This document shows, one piece after another, positions 8,229 to 14,858 of a DNA stretch of 64,000 nucleotides. The notes beneath the pieces are model-generated. The model saw only the letters and a list, made by a program, of their open reading frames with translations, ran no database searches and had not been told where the DNA came from. Every line of letters starts with the position of its first letter. The stretch's first letter is position 1. Source of the stretch: Cardiobacteriaceae bacterium. GTDB lineage: Bacteria; Pseudomonadota; Gammaproteobacteria; Cardiobacteriales; Cardiobacteriaceae. The stretch lies in NCBI GenBank assembly GCA_030529365.1, contig JAUMXB010000002.1:62001-126000 (forward strand). Reading direction: 5' to 3'. A program made the translations under genes and the position numbers.

Positions 8229-9224
8229 TTACTGCCCCAAATCCTTTTTCGCGGCATCGAGATAGCTTTGCTCGATCTTCTGCTCGGCGAGGAATTTTTC
8301 ATAGGCCGGGGCGGCGAGATCGCGGAAAGCGGCGAGCTGCGCCTCATCCGGGCGGATGACTTCCATGCCCTTGTCGGCGAGGAAGGCAATGCGTTTTTCC
8401 ACCTGTTCTTCGTTCAGCTTGCGCGCGTTGGCATTGGCTTCGGCCACCGCTTCGTCAAAGGCCTTGCGCGTTTTCTCGTCCCACGAGGCGAGCATGGCGG
8501 CATTGCCAACGAGGAACTGGTCGGAATACTGGATATTGGCAAGCGTCAGATATTTCTGCACTTCATGCAGGCTACCCATGATGATGTACATTGGCGGGTT
8601 CATCTGGCCGTCGGCCACGCCCGTTTTCAGCGCCATATAGACTTCCGTCCAGGGAATCGGCGTGCCGGAAGCGCCGAAGGCCTCATAGAGCGCAACCTGG
8701 CTCGGATCCATGGCGCGGAAGCGCAAGTCCTGGAAATCCTGCGGGCCGTGGATGGGCTTTTTGCTGTTGGTGAAAGCCAAAAAGCCGCCTTCCTCGACTA
8801 CCGCCAGCAGCTCGACGCCGGCGCGCTCCTTCATCGCCGCTTTCACCATTTGCCAGTAGCTGCCTTCATCAAAGAAAGTGCGCGCCTGGGCAAAATCCTT
8901 GAACATGAAGGGCGTGGCGCTGACATACACTTCCGGCACCACCGGCGATACCCCGGCAAAAGACGCGATATTGAGATTGGGGCCGCTCATGGTCTGCTCC
9001 ATGCGCGCTTCTTCTTCGCCGAGCATGGAATTGGGATAGAGCTTGAGTTCGATCTCGCCGCCGGTTTTCTCCTTGACGAGAGTGGCGAGGTTTTCGGCAA
9101 AGGCGTGCACCGCATTGGTTTCGGCATCGGGCGCGCCGTTGTAAGAGAGATTGATGGTCTGCGCGGCCAGGGCAAAAGGCGCGATGGCCACAACAGCAGC
9201 CGCGAGCAGGGTTTTCTTCAGCAT
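8229..9224 (-). CDS. TRAP transporter substrate-binding protein (DctP type), second system
   Basis: Periplasmic solute receptor, 331 residues from the ATG at 9224. That ATG follows a GAGGAG-like ribosome site and begins a normal signal peptide (MLKKTLLAAAVVAIAPFALA). An upstream in-frame Met at 9257 would add 11 residues before the signal peptide and is less likely. Family features: VKEKTGGEIELKLYPNSMLG near residue 46, the RFRAMDPSQVALYEAFGA segment with the conserved Arg, and WTEVYMALKTGVADGQ. Substrate unknown. A perfect 12-bp palindrome lies about 54 bp upstream and could be an operator. Confidence 0.93.
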   Translation of the reverse strand: MLKKTLLAAAVVAIAPFALAAQTINLSYNGAPDAETNAVHAFAENLATLVKEKTGGEIELKLYPNSMLGEEEARMEQTMSGPNLNIASFAGVSPVVPEVYVSATPFMFKDFAQARTFFDEGSYWQMVKAAMKERAGVELLAVVEEGGFLAFTNSKKPIHGPQDFQDLRFRAMDPSQVALYEAFGASGTPIPWTEVYMALKTGVADGQMNPPMYIIMGSLHEVQKYLTLANIQYSDQFLVGNAAMLASWDEKTRKAFDEAVAEANANARKLNEEQVEKRIAFLADKGMEVIRPDEAQLAAFRDLAAPAYEKFLAEQKIEQSYLDAAKKDLGQ

Positions 9225-9277
9225 GGTTATCTCCTCGTTATAGGGGAGAGAAAACATAGGGGAAGGCAGGGGAGCTT

Positions 9278-9289
9278 GTCAATATTGAC
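9278..9289. promoter_or_regulatory. 12-bp perfect palindrome upstream of the TRAP binding protein
   Basis: GTCAATATTGAC is perfectly self-complementary and lies 54-65 bp upstream of the dctP start codon, a usual operator position. No regulator gene for this transporter is adjacent, so the cognate protein is unknown. Confidence 0.4.
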
Positions 9290-9334
9290 GCGTGTCTGCG
9301 CTTGCGAAAGAAAGCGGTGCAGCTTTGCAGGCTA

Positions 9335-9595
9335 CTACAGGCAATAGATGCCGTCCGGCGTTTTATCGCCAAGGCTGTATTGCAGGCTATCTACAGGCAG
9401 AGGATAGGCGCGCAGATCGTCCTCATGCTTGTGGACAAGGCGGGCAAGCTGCGCCCAGCAGGCTTCAAACTGGCCACGGGAAGCTGTAAAGAGAAAGGTG
9501 CTGTTTTGCAGGGGAATGGCATATTCGCAAAGATGCCTGTGCACTTTTTGCAGGCGTTTGGGAGAGGCGATGTCATAGACGATCAGGTAGTGCAT
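9335..9595 (-). CDS. cas2: CRISPR-associated Cas2 (second copy, distal)
   Basis: An 86-residue Cas2 with the ferredoxin-fold start MHYLIVYDIASPKRLQKVHR. The Asp in VYDI is the usual metal-site residue, and it is followed by the CEYAIPLQNSTF strand. Cas2 dimers bridge Cas1 dimers in the spacer-integration complex. The gene lies 8 bp downstream of cas1 and is the last gene of the adaptation operon. A different Cas2 homologue is encoded on the other side of cas1, so the module is cas2-cas1-cas2. The two Cas2 proteins differ widely and are not a recent duplication. Confidence 0.9.
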   Translation of the reverse strand: MHYLIVYDIASPKRLQKVHRHLCEYAIPLQNSTFLFTASRGQFEACWAQLARLVHKHEDDLRAYPLPVDSLQYSLGDKTPDGIYCL

Positions 9596-9603
9596 GGTTA
9601 TGC

Positions 9604-10611
9604 CTAGATTCTGCGGGGTTCTGCCTCTTCTTCGAATGCGTTATCCAGAACATGGCGGCACAAGCGCGGATGCCGCATGGCAGCGTTGCCAAGCGCATGC
9701 AGAAGGGCAAGGCAGTGTTCGCGCATTTCCTTGCGCCACTCGCGTGCAGCCTGTTCGAAGGCGGGATAGAAACGGGCACGAGCGCTTTTGCCCATGTGGC
9801 AGGCCTGGCCGCGTTTTGAGAAATCTTCCGGGCGCAGGGTGCGCTGATGGAAGAGATCAATGGCGAACTGATCGACATGCGGGCGCATGGGCTCGACAAG
9901 ATCGCAGGCAAGCGATTCCCGCCCGTGCGCCAGCCCGTGATAGAAACCGATGCATGGATCCAGACCGACCAGATGGATTTGTCGCACCATTTCAAAGTGC
10001 AACAGCGTATAGCCGAGAGAAAGCACAACATTGAACGGATCGCGCGGCGGCTGGCGATTGCGCTCATGGAACTCGAGACTTCCCGGGAGATAGCTGGCAA
10101 GCCCCGCAAAATAGGCGGCAGCGGCACTGCCTTCCACGCCGCGCAAGGCCGGGATGGAAACGACAGCGGCAATGCCCGCCAAAGCATTTTCCAGGCGCTT
10201 CAGGGGGCGATGAAGCGTATTGATGGCAACATGGGGCTGCTGCGCACAATGGAGCAGCAGCTGGTATTGCCGGTGAATCTTGGTCTCTACCCAGCTTTTT
10301 GCCCGCGCAAGGGCAAAAGCGGCATCCACGGAAAAATGGGCCTGGGCAAGGCGGCGCAAGGCATCCTTGCGGGCGTTTGGCATGAAAAGGGCCGCATGGC
10401 GGTTATGGCCGGAGAGCACCACAACGCCGATGCCGTGATCGCCCAGCTTGCCCAACACACTGGCGCTCAACGCCAGATCGCCCCTGATGCAGATGCGCTC
10501 AATGATGGCGAGCGGCATTGTGGCGCTGCGCTGACCGTTTTCGTGAAATACCAGCGCATTGCCAGCGATGTTCAGAGAGAGATTCTTGCGATCGATAATA
10601 AGCGTGCTCAT
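9604..10611 (-). CDS. cas1: CRISPR-associated integrase Cas1
   Basis: Metal-dependent DNA integrase that inserts new spacers; 335 residues. The N-terminal beta domain (LIIDRKNLSLNIAGNALVFH) is followed by the helical catalytic domain. Candidate metal ligands are visible: Glu in GVEGSAAAAYF near residue 160, His in CIGFYHGLAHG and Glu in DLVEPMRPHVDQ. All expected positions look intact, so it should be active. It starts 1 bp after the stop of the upstream cas2 and lies on the far side of the array from the effector genes but on the same strand. No reverse transcriptase fusion is present. Confidence 0.95.
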   Translation of the reverse strand: MSTLIIDRKNLSLNIAGNALVFHENGQRSATMPLAIIERICIRGDLALSASVLGKLGDHGIGVVVLSGHNRHAALFMPNARKDALRRLAQAHFSVDAAFALARAKSWVETKIHRQYQLLLHCAQQPHVAINTLHRPLKRLENALAGIAAVVSIPALRGVEGSAAAAYFAGLASYLPGSLEFHERNRQPPRDPFNVVLSLGYTLLHFEMVRQIHLVGLDPCIGFYHGLAHGRESLACDLVEPMRPHVDQFAIDLFHQRTLRPEDFSKRGQACHMGKSARARFYPAFEQAAREWRKEMREHCLALLHALGNAAMRHPRLCRHVLDNAFEEEAEPRRI

Positions 10612-10612
10612 G

Positions 10613-10894
10613 TCAGATCATCAAAAGCGGAGCATAAGAAAGGGCTTTGGCCTTGCCGAGGAGGCGGGGCTCGGTTTGCCCGGTCAGGCGGAAAACATGC
10701 AGGCGATCCGCTTCGGGATGCAGCGTGGCCGCCAGCACACCCAGCACATGGCGGAATTCCGCCTTCGTCAGCCAGCATTCAAACATCGACTGCTGCCCGC
10801 CGGAAGCATAGCCGCGCAACAGTTTGCGCGCCTGGCGCTGCCGGGCCGGACAGGCAATATCGTAAGCAATGATATAAGGCGTGCGTTCGGGCAT
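10613..10894 (-). CDS. cas2: CRISPR-associated Cas2 (first copy, proximal)
   Basis: A 93-residue Cas2 homologue: PYIIAYDIACPARQRQARK at the N-terminus with the Asp of AYDI, SMFECWLTKAEF as the second strand, and a C-terminal TGQTEPRLLGKA segment. The ATG at 10894 has a GAGGTGCC ribosome region; a longer open frame upstream to 11011 runs into repeat sequence and is not credible. It is followed at once by cas1. Low similarity to the other Cas2 at 9335-9595 suggests that the two may form a heterodimer or have separate roles, which is inference. Confidence 0.9.
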   Translation of the reverse strand: MPERTPYIIAYDIACPARQRQARKLLRGYASGGQQSMFECWLTKAEFRHVLGVLAATLHPEADRLHVFRLTGQTEPRLLGKAKALSYAPLLMI

Positions 10895-10929
10895 GGCACC
10901 TCGCCATAAAATGAAAAAATAGACAAAGC

Positions 10930-11048
10930 ACTTCGCGGTGGCGGAGCGCGTAGCACAAACTCCAATATTTTTTAAGCTTGTGTTGGGGTTCGCTCTGCGG
11001 CTCACCACCAACCTACTTCATTGTTCCGATTTTTATTGAGTTCGACTA
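10930..11048. repeat. decayed copy of the TATAGC-type dispersed element
   Basis: Two inverted halves (GGTGGCGGAGCGCGTAGCAC and TGTTGGGGTTCG with CTCACCACCAACCTAC) and an end ...GACTATAG resembling the terminal repeat of the complete copy. It lies upstream of the cas2-cas1-cas2 operon and may have displaced its promoter. Confidence 0.55.
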
Positions 11049-11054
11049 TAGATG

Positions 11055-11109
11055 CAAAAAACGCCCCTGCCCAGCATGACAAATTTGTTGTCGATCAGGG
11101 CAGGGGCGT
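11055..11109 (-). terminator. intrinsic terminator of the CRISPR array transcript
   Basis: A perfect 12-bp stem (GGGCAGGGGCGT / ACGCCCCTGCCC) with a 25-nt apical region is followed on the minus strand by six T. It lies about 140 bp beyond the degenerate last repeat, on the side expected if the array is transcribed leftward. The apical region contains the 14-bp motif TGACAAATTTGTTG and an inner GACAA/TTGTC stem, so this is an unusually elaborate terminator. Confidence 0.75.
11077..11090. promoter_or_regulatory. shared CRISPR-locus motif TGACAAATTTGTTG, site 1
   Basis: A 14-bp near-palindrome with the perfect core ACAAATTTGT, located in the apex of the array terminator. Exact copies occur at 14786-14799 and, inverted, at 24476-24489. 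It could be a protein-binding site that lets a regulator influence termination, or an inherited fragment of an operator. Confidence 0.5.
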
Positions 11110-11250
11110 GGCATGCGAAATAACGGAAAATCTCTTTGGGGCGAGAGCAATTAATCTTGCAAATAATTTAAAGATATTACAAATCGTACGATGGGTGTAA
11201 GCCCATGCGGATGTTTATATTTCGTTACTACATTTGGCGGGACCTGAACT

Positions 11251-13447
11251 GTCTTAATCCCTTGTATTGCAGGGATGTTTTTGAATCTCTATTTTAAGGC
11301 AGAATCCTACTCGCTCGCGTCCGTCTTAATCCCTTTTATTGCAGGGATGTTTTTGAATTGCGGTACGAACTCGAAGAGCTGGAACACTGGAGGTCTTAAT
11401 CCCTTTTATTGCAGGGATGTTTTTGAATTTTCCTGCTGTGGACGGAAGAGCAGGCAGCATTGTCTTAATCCCTTTTATTGCAGGGATGTTTTTGAATGCA
11501 AACAAAATGGAGAAACAACATGGAAATCAAGTCTTAATCCCTTTTATTGCAGGGATGTTTTTGAATCTTTCGTGGCAAAGAACGAGCGCGGCATCACCGG
11601 TCTTAATCCCTTTTATTGCAGGGATGTTTTTGAATGGAGTGGGACGATGACCCAATTGATGTTCTGGTCCGTCTTAATCCCTTTTATTGCAGGGATGTTT
11701 TTGAATCGCCCAGCAAACGTATGTGAAGCGCGACTGGTCGTCTTAATCCCTTTTATTGCAGGGATGTTTTTGAATGAATAATGAAAGAGAAGCTATAAGA
11801 GCCGAAAGGCGTCTTAATCCCTTTTATTGCAGGGATGTTTTTGAATGGAGGACGAATACAACGATGGCGCAAGAATGCCGTCTTAATCCCTTTTATTGCA
11901 GGGATGTTTTTGAATAATCCAAATAGGAGTGTCTATGCGTATAGTCAAGTCTTAATCCCTTTTATTGCAGGGATGTTTTTGAATGCTACGCTTGCGCGCA
12001 TCTGTTACCTGCTGATTTGTCTTAATCCCTTTTATTGCAGGGATGTTTTTGAATTTATCTACGAACGTAGATACTTTGAGTGAATACTGTCTTAATCCCT
12101 TTTATTGCAGGGATGTTTTTGAATGGCAAAGGAAAGCGAAATGACACGCGAAGAATTTGTCTTAATCCCTTTTATTGCAGGGATGTTTTTGAATAGAGAA
12201 GGCTGCGGCCTTCCTTAACGTGAAAATGTCTTAATCCCTTTTATTGCAGGGATGTTTTTGAATACCGATGCTTGAGCACAAAAAAGCCGCCCCGAGTCTT
12301 AATCCCTTTTATTGCAGGGATGTTTTTGAATACCGTTCCGCGAACAAGATTACACGGGGGATCTGTCTTAATCCCTTTTATTGCAGGGATGTTTTTGAAT
12401 TGTATTCCTCAATGAAGTTTCTTAATGCCGGTTGTCTTAATCCCTTTTATTGCAGGGATGTTTTTGAATCATTGTGGGCGACCGCGCATTGGCGCAAAAC
12501 ACCGTCTTAATCCCTTTTATTGCAGGGATGTTTTTGAATACAAACGCCGGATAGTCCGGCAAGGAGAAAACAGTCTTAATCCCTTTTATTGCAGGGATGT
12601 TTTTGAATCGTTACTATGCAGAGGTTCACAATGAAACATATTGGTCTTAATCCCTTTTATTGCAGGGATGTTTTTGAATCAAAGATTCGTGCGGAATCAA
12701 GACTAAAAGCTCTTGTCTTAATCCCTTTTATTGCAGGGATGTTTTTGAATGGATGTTCAAAGGAGCTATAAATAAGTTGGTATCTGTCTTAATCCCTTTT
12801 ATTGCAGGGATGTTTTTGAATGATTTCCAGAATTATTGGACGCTTTCATTCCCTGTCTTAATCCCTTTTATTGCAGGGATGTTTTTGAATTTCTAACAAT
12901 GATATATCAATCATGCCCAAAAATGTCTTAATCCCTTTTATTGCAGGGATGTTTTTGAATGAAATGAAAAAATCTATCCATCTTACCAACGAAGTCTTAA
13001 TCCCTTTTATTGCAGGGATGTTTTTGAATACAGATGAGGCCATAACCGGATACTATGACAGTGTCTTAATCCCTTTTATTGCAGGGATGTTTTTGAATGC
13101 ATCTTACTGGCATAGAACGTTCCTTCTTAATATGTCTTAATCCCTTTTATTGCAGGGATGTTTTTGAATCACATATGAATACAAAGAAGAGGAAGAAACC
13201 GCAGTCTTAATCCCTTTTATTGCAGGGATGTTTTTGAATTTTATCAACTTTACTATGCAGAGGTCAGAACATGTCTTAATCCCTTTTATTGCAGGGATGT
13301 TTTTGAATCTTGGGATTAACTGCACATCAGAAGCGTATCTGGTCTTAATCCCTTTTATTGCAGGGATGTTTTTGAATAAGAAATCCTCGTCATGCTGAGC
13401 TCACTCGCTGGGTCTTAATCCCTTTTATTGCAGGGATGTTTTTGAAT
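11251..13447 (-). CRISPR. CRISPR array, 32 repeats and 31 spacers
   Basis: Repeat length is 36 bp; spacers are 32-36 bp. On the plus strand each repeat begins GTCTTAATCCCTTTTATTGC and ends AGGGATGTTTTTGAAT. The inner ATCCCT / AGGGAT forms a 6-bp hairpin with an 8-nt loop. The repeats at 11323 to 13412 are identical by eye; only the first (11251) differs, with T to G at position 14, which marks the old, leader-distal end. On the minus strand the repeat ends ATTAAGAC, like the usual 8-nt 5' tag of type III crRNAs, so the array is transcribed leftward from a leader at about 13450-13660, toward the terminator at 11055-11109. All spacers can be read as plus-strand coding sequence in one frame. Confidence 0.99.
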
Positions 13448-13662
13448 AGTCTGGGGTGTTTTTTTCTATCATGATCATTGTGTTATATATGTGGTTTCCA
13501 AGTTTTTTCATGTGCGAATAGCTAAAGCAGATTTACTGTGAAAAGGTGAGGGTATTGTAGTGGTGCGGGATGAGGTGTCAATGTTTAAAACGGAAGGTGT
13601 GTTTTGTTTTTGATGCTCTGCCAAAGGGCGCAGAGGATTCTTGGTGAGAAAATGGTATGTGG
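13448..13662 (-). promoter_or_regulatory. CRISPR leader region
   Basis: AT-rich 215 bp between the newest repeat and the stop codon of the neighbouring unknown gene. A TATATA hexamer on the minus strand near 13484-13490 could be the -10 box of the array promoter, but no good -35 box is visible. A small hairpin CTCTGC / GCAGAG (minus strand, near 13615-13640) follows the upstream gene. The orientation is supported by the degenerate repeat at the opposite end. Confidence 0.6.
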
Positions 13663-14199
13663 TTATGAGTTGCGATCAATAAGTTTGCCATTGATAACAT
13701 GAAGGCCGTTGCCCAAGTTGCCGTCGCAGCTTTCTTCGATATATTGAAGGAAGGTTGGCCAGATGTTATAGCTGGTATTATGCGCGGTATGGCTGTTGTC
13801 TTTTTCAAGGCTTATGGAGTTATCAGTTTTCATGGAGGAAGGTTCTTCCAGAATTTCCCAGGGGGGTATGGGATTGGTCAGGTAATGCCTGTGTTCTGCG
13901 GAGTCGAGGCCGTAGTAAGCGATGATGACGTCTTCTACTGAGAGTTCGGTGTAGTTTATGTAGTCTTCTATGGCATAGCCGTAACGAATGTAGTCGATGT
14001 AGCTTCGTCTGTTGCTGCCGTAGAGTTCCCAGATTTCGTCATTTGCGTAGCGTTGTGAGATTATCCATTTTTTGCCGTTTTTAAAATAGTTTGCGCCACC
14101 AGGAACATTTTCGTCTGCTACTCGCTGGTAGCCAAGCCAGCGGGCTATAAGGATGCTGTGATATTCGTAGTCGTGCAAGAGGCGTGGGGAGCTGGTCAT
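13663..14199 (-). CDS. unknown protein, paralog B, between type III genes and the array
   Basis: No known family recognised. It has 178 residues from the ATG at 14199 (a TTG at 14229 would add 10). It is a diverged paralog of the gene immediately upstream: both share ARWLGYQRVADEN / AQWLGYVRVEDKN, YFKNGKKWI / YIKNGKKWI, YIRYGYAIEDYI / FIRHGYAIEDYL, a YYGxDS element, and a C-terminal IEE-C-G-LG-G block. It lacks membrane segments and a signal peptide, and is acidic. A low-complexity Ser/Asp/His insertion (about residues 125-145) separates the two conserved parts. GC content is visibly lower than the cas genes. Its place, directly next to the leader and on the cas strand, suggests an accessory role, but cargo status is possible. 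Confidence 0.75.
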   Translation of the reverse strand: MTSSPRLLHDYEYHSILIARWLGYQRVADENVPGGANYFKNGKKWIISQRYANDEIWELYGSNRRSYIDYIRYGYAIEDYINYTELSVEDVIIAYYGLDSAEHRHYLTNPIPPWEILEEPSSMKTDNSISLEKDNSHTAHNTSYNIWPTFLQYIEESCDGNLGNGLHVINGKLIDRNS

Positions 14200-14256
14200 G
14201 ACTCGCTTTTCCTGATTATTGATTGGCAAAGAGATTTCAGAGGAATAGAAGGTGTC

Positions 14257-14718
14257 TCATGGACGATCTTCGTAGATGGAGCCTCCGGAAATACGCATGC
14301 CGTCGCCAAGATAGCCGCCGCATTCTTCTTCGATAAGGCTCATGAAGGCGTCGTAGCTTCTGTTAAGCATATCTTCAAAATCTTCTTCATGTTGTGTGCG
14401 CTGTTGCTCAATGCGTTCAGCGCGTTGTGCCATGTAGGCGCGGTATTGTTCGGAATCCGTGCCATAGTAGATTTGGAGCATTTCTTCAATGGAGGTGTTG
14501 TGGAAGAGAAGGTAGTCTTCAATAGCATAGCCATGGCGGATGAAGTCGAAATGGCAGGTGGCACCCAGCTTTTTGCCAAGTGCTTCGAGGTTGTAAATCC
14601 ACTTTTTACCGTTTTTGATGTAGTAGGCACCCATGAAGGCATTTTTGTCTTCCACGCGCACATAGCCCAGCCATTGGGCTTGTTCGATGCTGGATTGGTA
14701 GTCGCTGTGGAAGCTCAT
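14257..14718 (-). CDS. unknown protein, paralog A, between type III genes and the array
   Basis: A 153-residue soluble protein of no recognised family. Order of visible parts: an N-terminal helix with WLGYVRVEDKN, a GAYYIKNGKKWI strand pair, a FIRHGYAIEDYLLFHNTSIEEML helix block ending IYYGTDSEQY, a charged helix (about residues 95-115, many Glu/Gln/Arg) and a C-terminal LIEEECGGYLGDGMRI tail. It precedes its paralog by 57 bp. One of the three TGACAAATTTGTTG sites lies 68-81 bp upstream of the start, close to the spacing seen at cas10, so the pair may share control with the CRISPR operon. The function cannot be given. Confidence 0.78.
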   Translation of the reverse strand: MSFHSDYQSSIEQAQWLGYVRVEDKNAFMGAYYIKNGKKWIYNLEALGKKLGATCHFDFIRHGYAIEDYLLFHNTSIEEMLQIYYGTDSEQYRAYMAQRAERIEQQRTQHEEDFEDMLNRSYDAFMSLIEEECGGYLGDGMRISGGSIYEDRP

Positions 14719-14785
14719 GGTCGTGGTGCATAGGAGTAGTTGCGATGGCGCTATTCTGGCAACGTACGGGCGGGCTTGTCTTTTC

Positions 14786-14799
14786 TGACAAATTTGTTG
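14786..14799. promoter_or_regulatory. shared CRISPR-locus motif TGACAAATTTGTTG, site 2
   Basis: An exact copy of the 14-bp motif, 68-81 bp upstream of the paralog A start codon and downstream of the csx2 gene. The core ACAAATTTGT is perfectly palindromic. It is a candidate operator for expression of the unknown gene pair. Confidence 0.5.
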
Positions 14800-14812
14800 T
14801 TTGCCAGGATGT

Positions 14813-14830
14813 ATCCCTTTTGAACAGGGA
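14813..14830 (-). repeat. CRISPR-repeat-like solo hairpin
   Basis: Plus-strand ATCCCTTTTGAACAGGGA resembles the hairpin part of the array repeat (ATCCCTTTTATTGCAGGGAT): nine bases identical at the left and CAGGGA at the right, so the stem is nearly preserved with a slightly shorter loop. The flanks do not match. It lies between csx2 and paralog A. It may be a decayed repeat or a Cas6-recognisable mimic in the operon mRNA. Confidence 0.4.
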
Positions 14831-14858
14831 GAAATCGGTTGTTAAAGATCGTGCTGAC

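Larger units (their letters stand above)
10895..11250. other. non-coding region between the adaptation operon and the array trailer
   Basis: Contains a decayed TATAGC-type element at about 10930-11048 (TGTTGGGGTTCG with GCTCACCACCAACCTAC, ending TTCGACTATAG), the array terminator hairpin at 11055-11109, and about 140 bp of AT-rich trailer before the first repeat. No gene is seen. Confidence 0.7.

Noticed and set aside
10895-11011. Longer N-terminus for the first Cas2
   Set aside because: The extra part lies in the dispersed repeat. The Cas2 fold begins at the ATG at 10894 with a ribosome site.
11275-13325. Open frames across the CRISPR array with repeated peptides such as LIPFIAGMFLN
   Set aside because: They are the 36-bp repeats translated in register. 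The spacers are unrelated to each other and no start context or codon pattern supports a protein.
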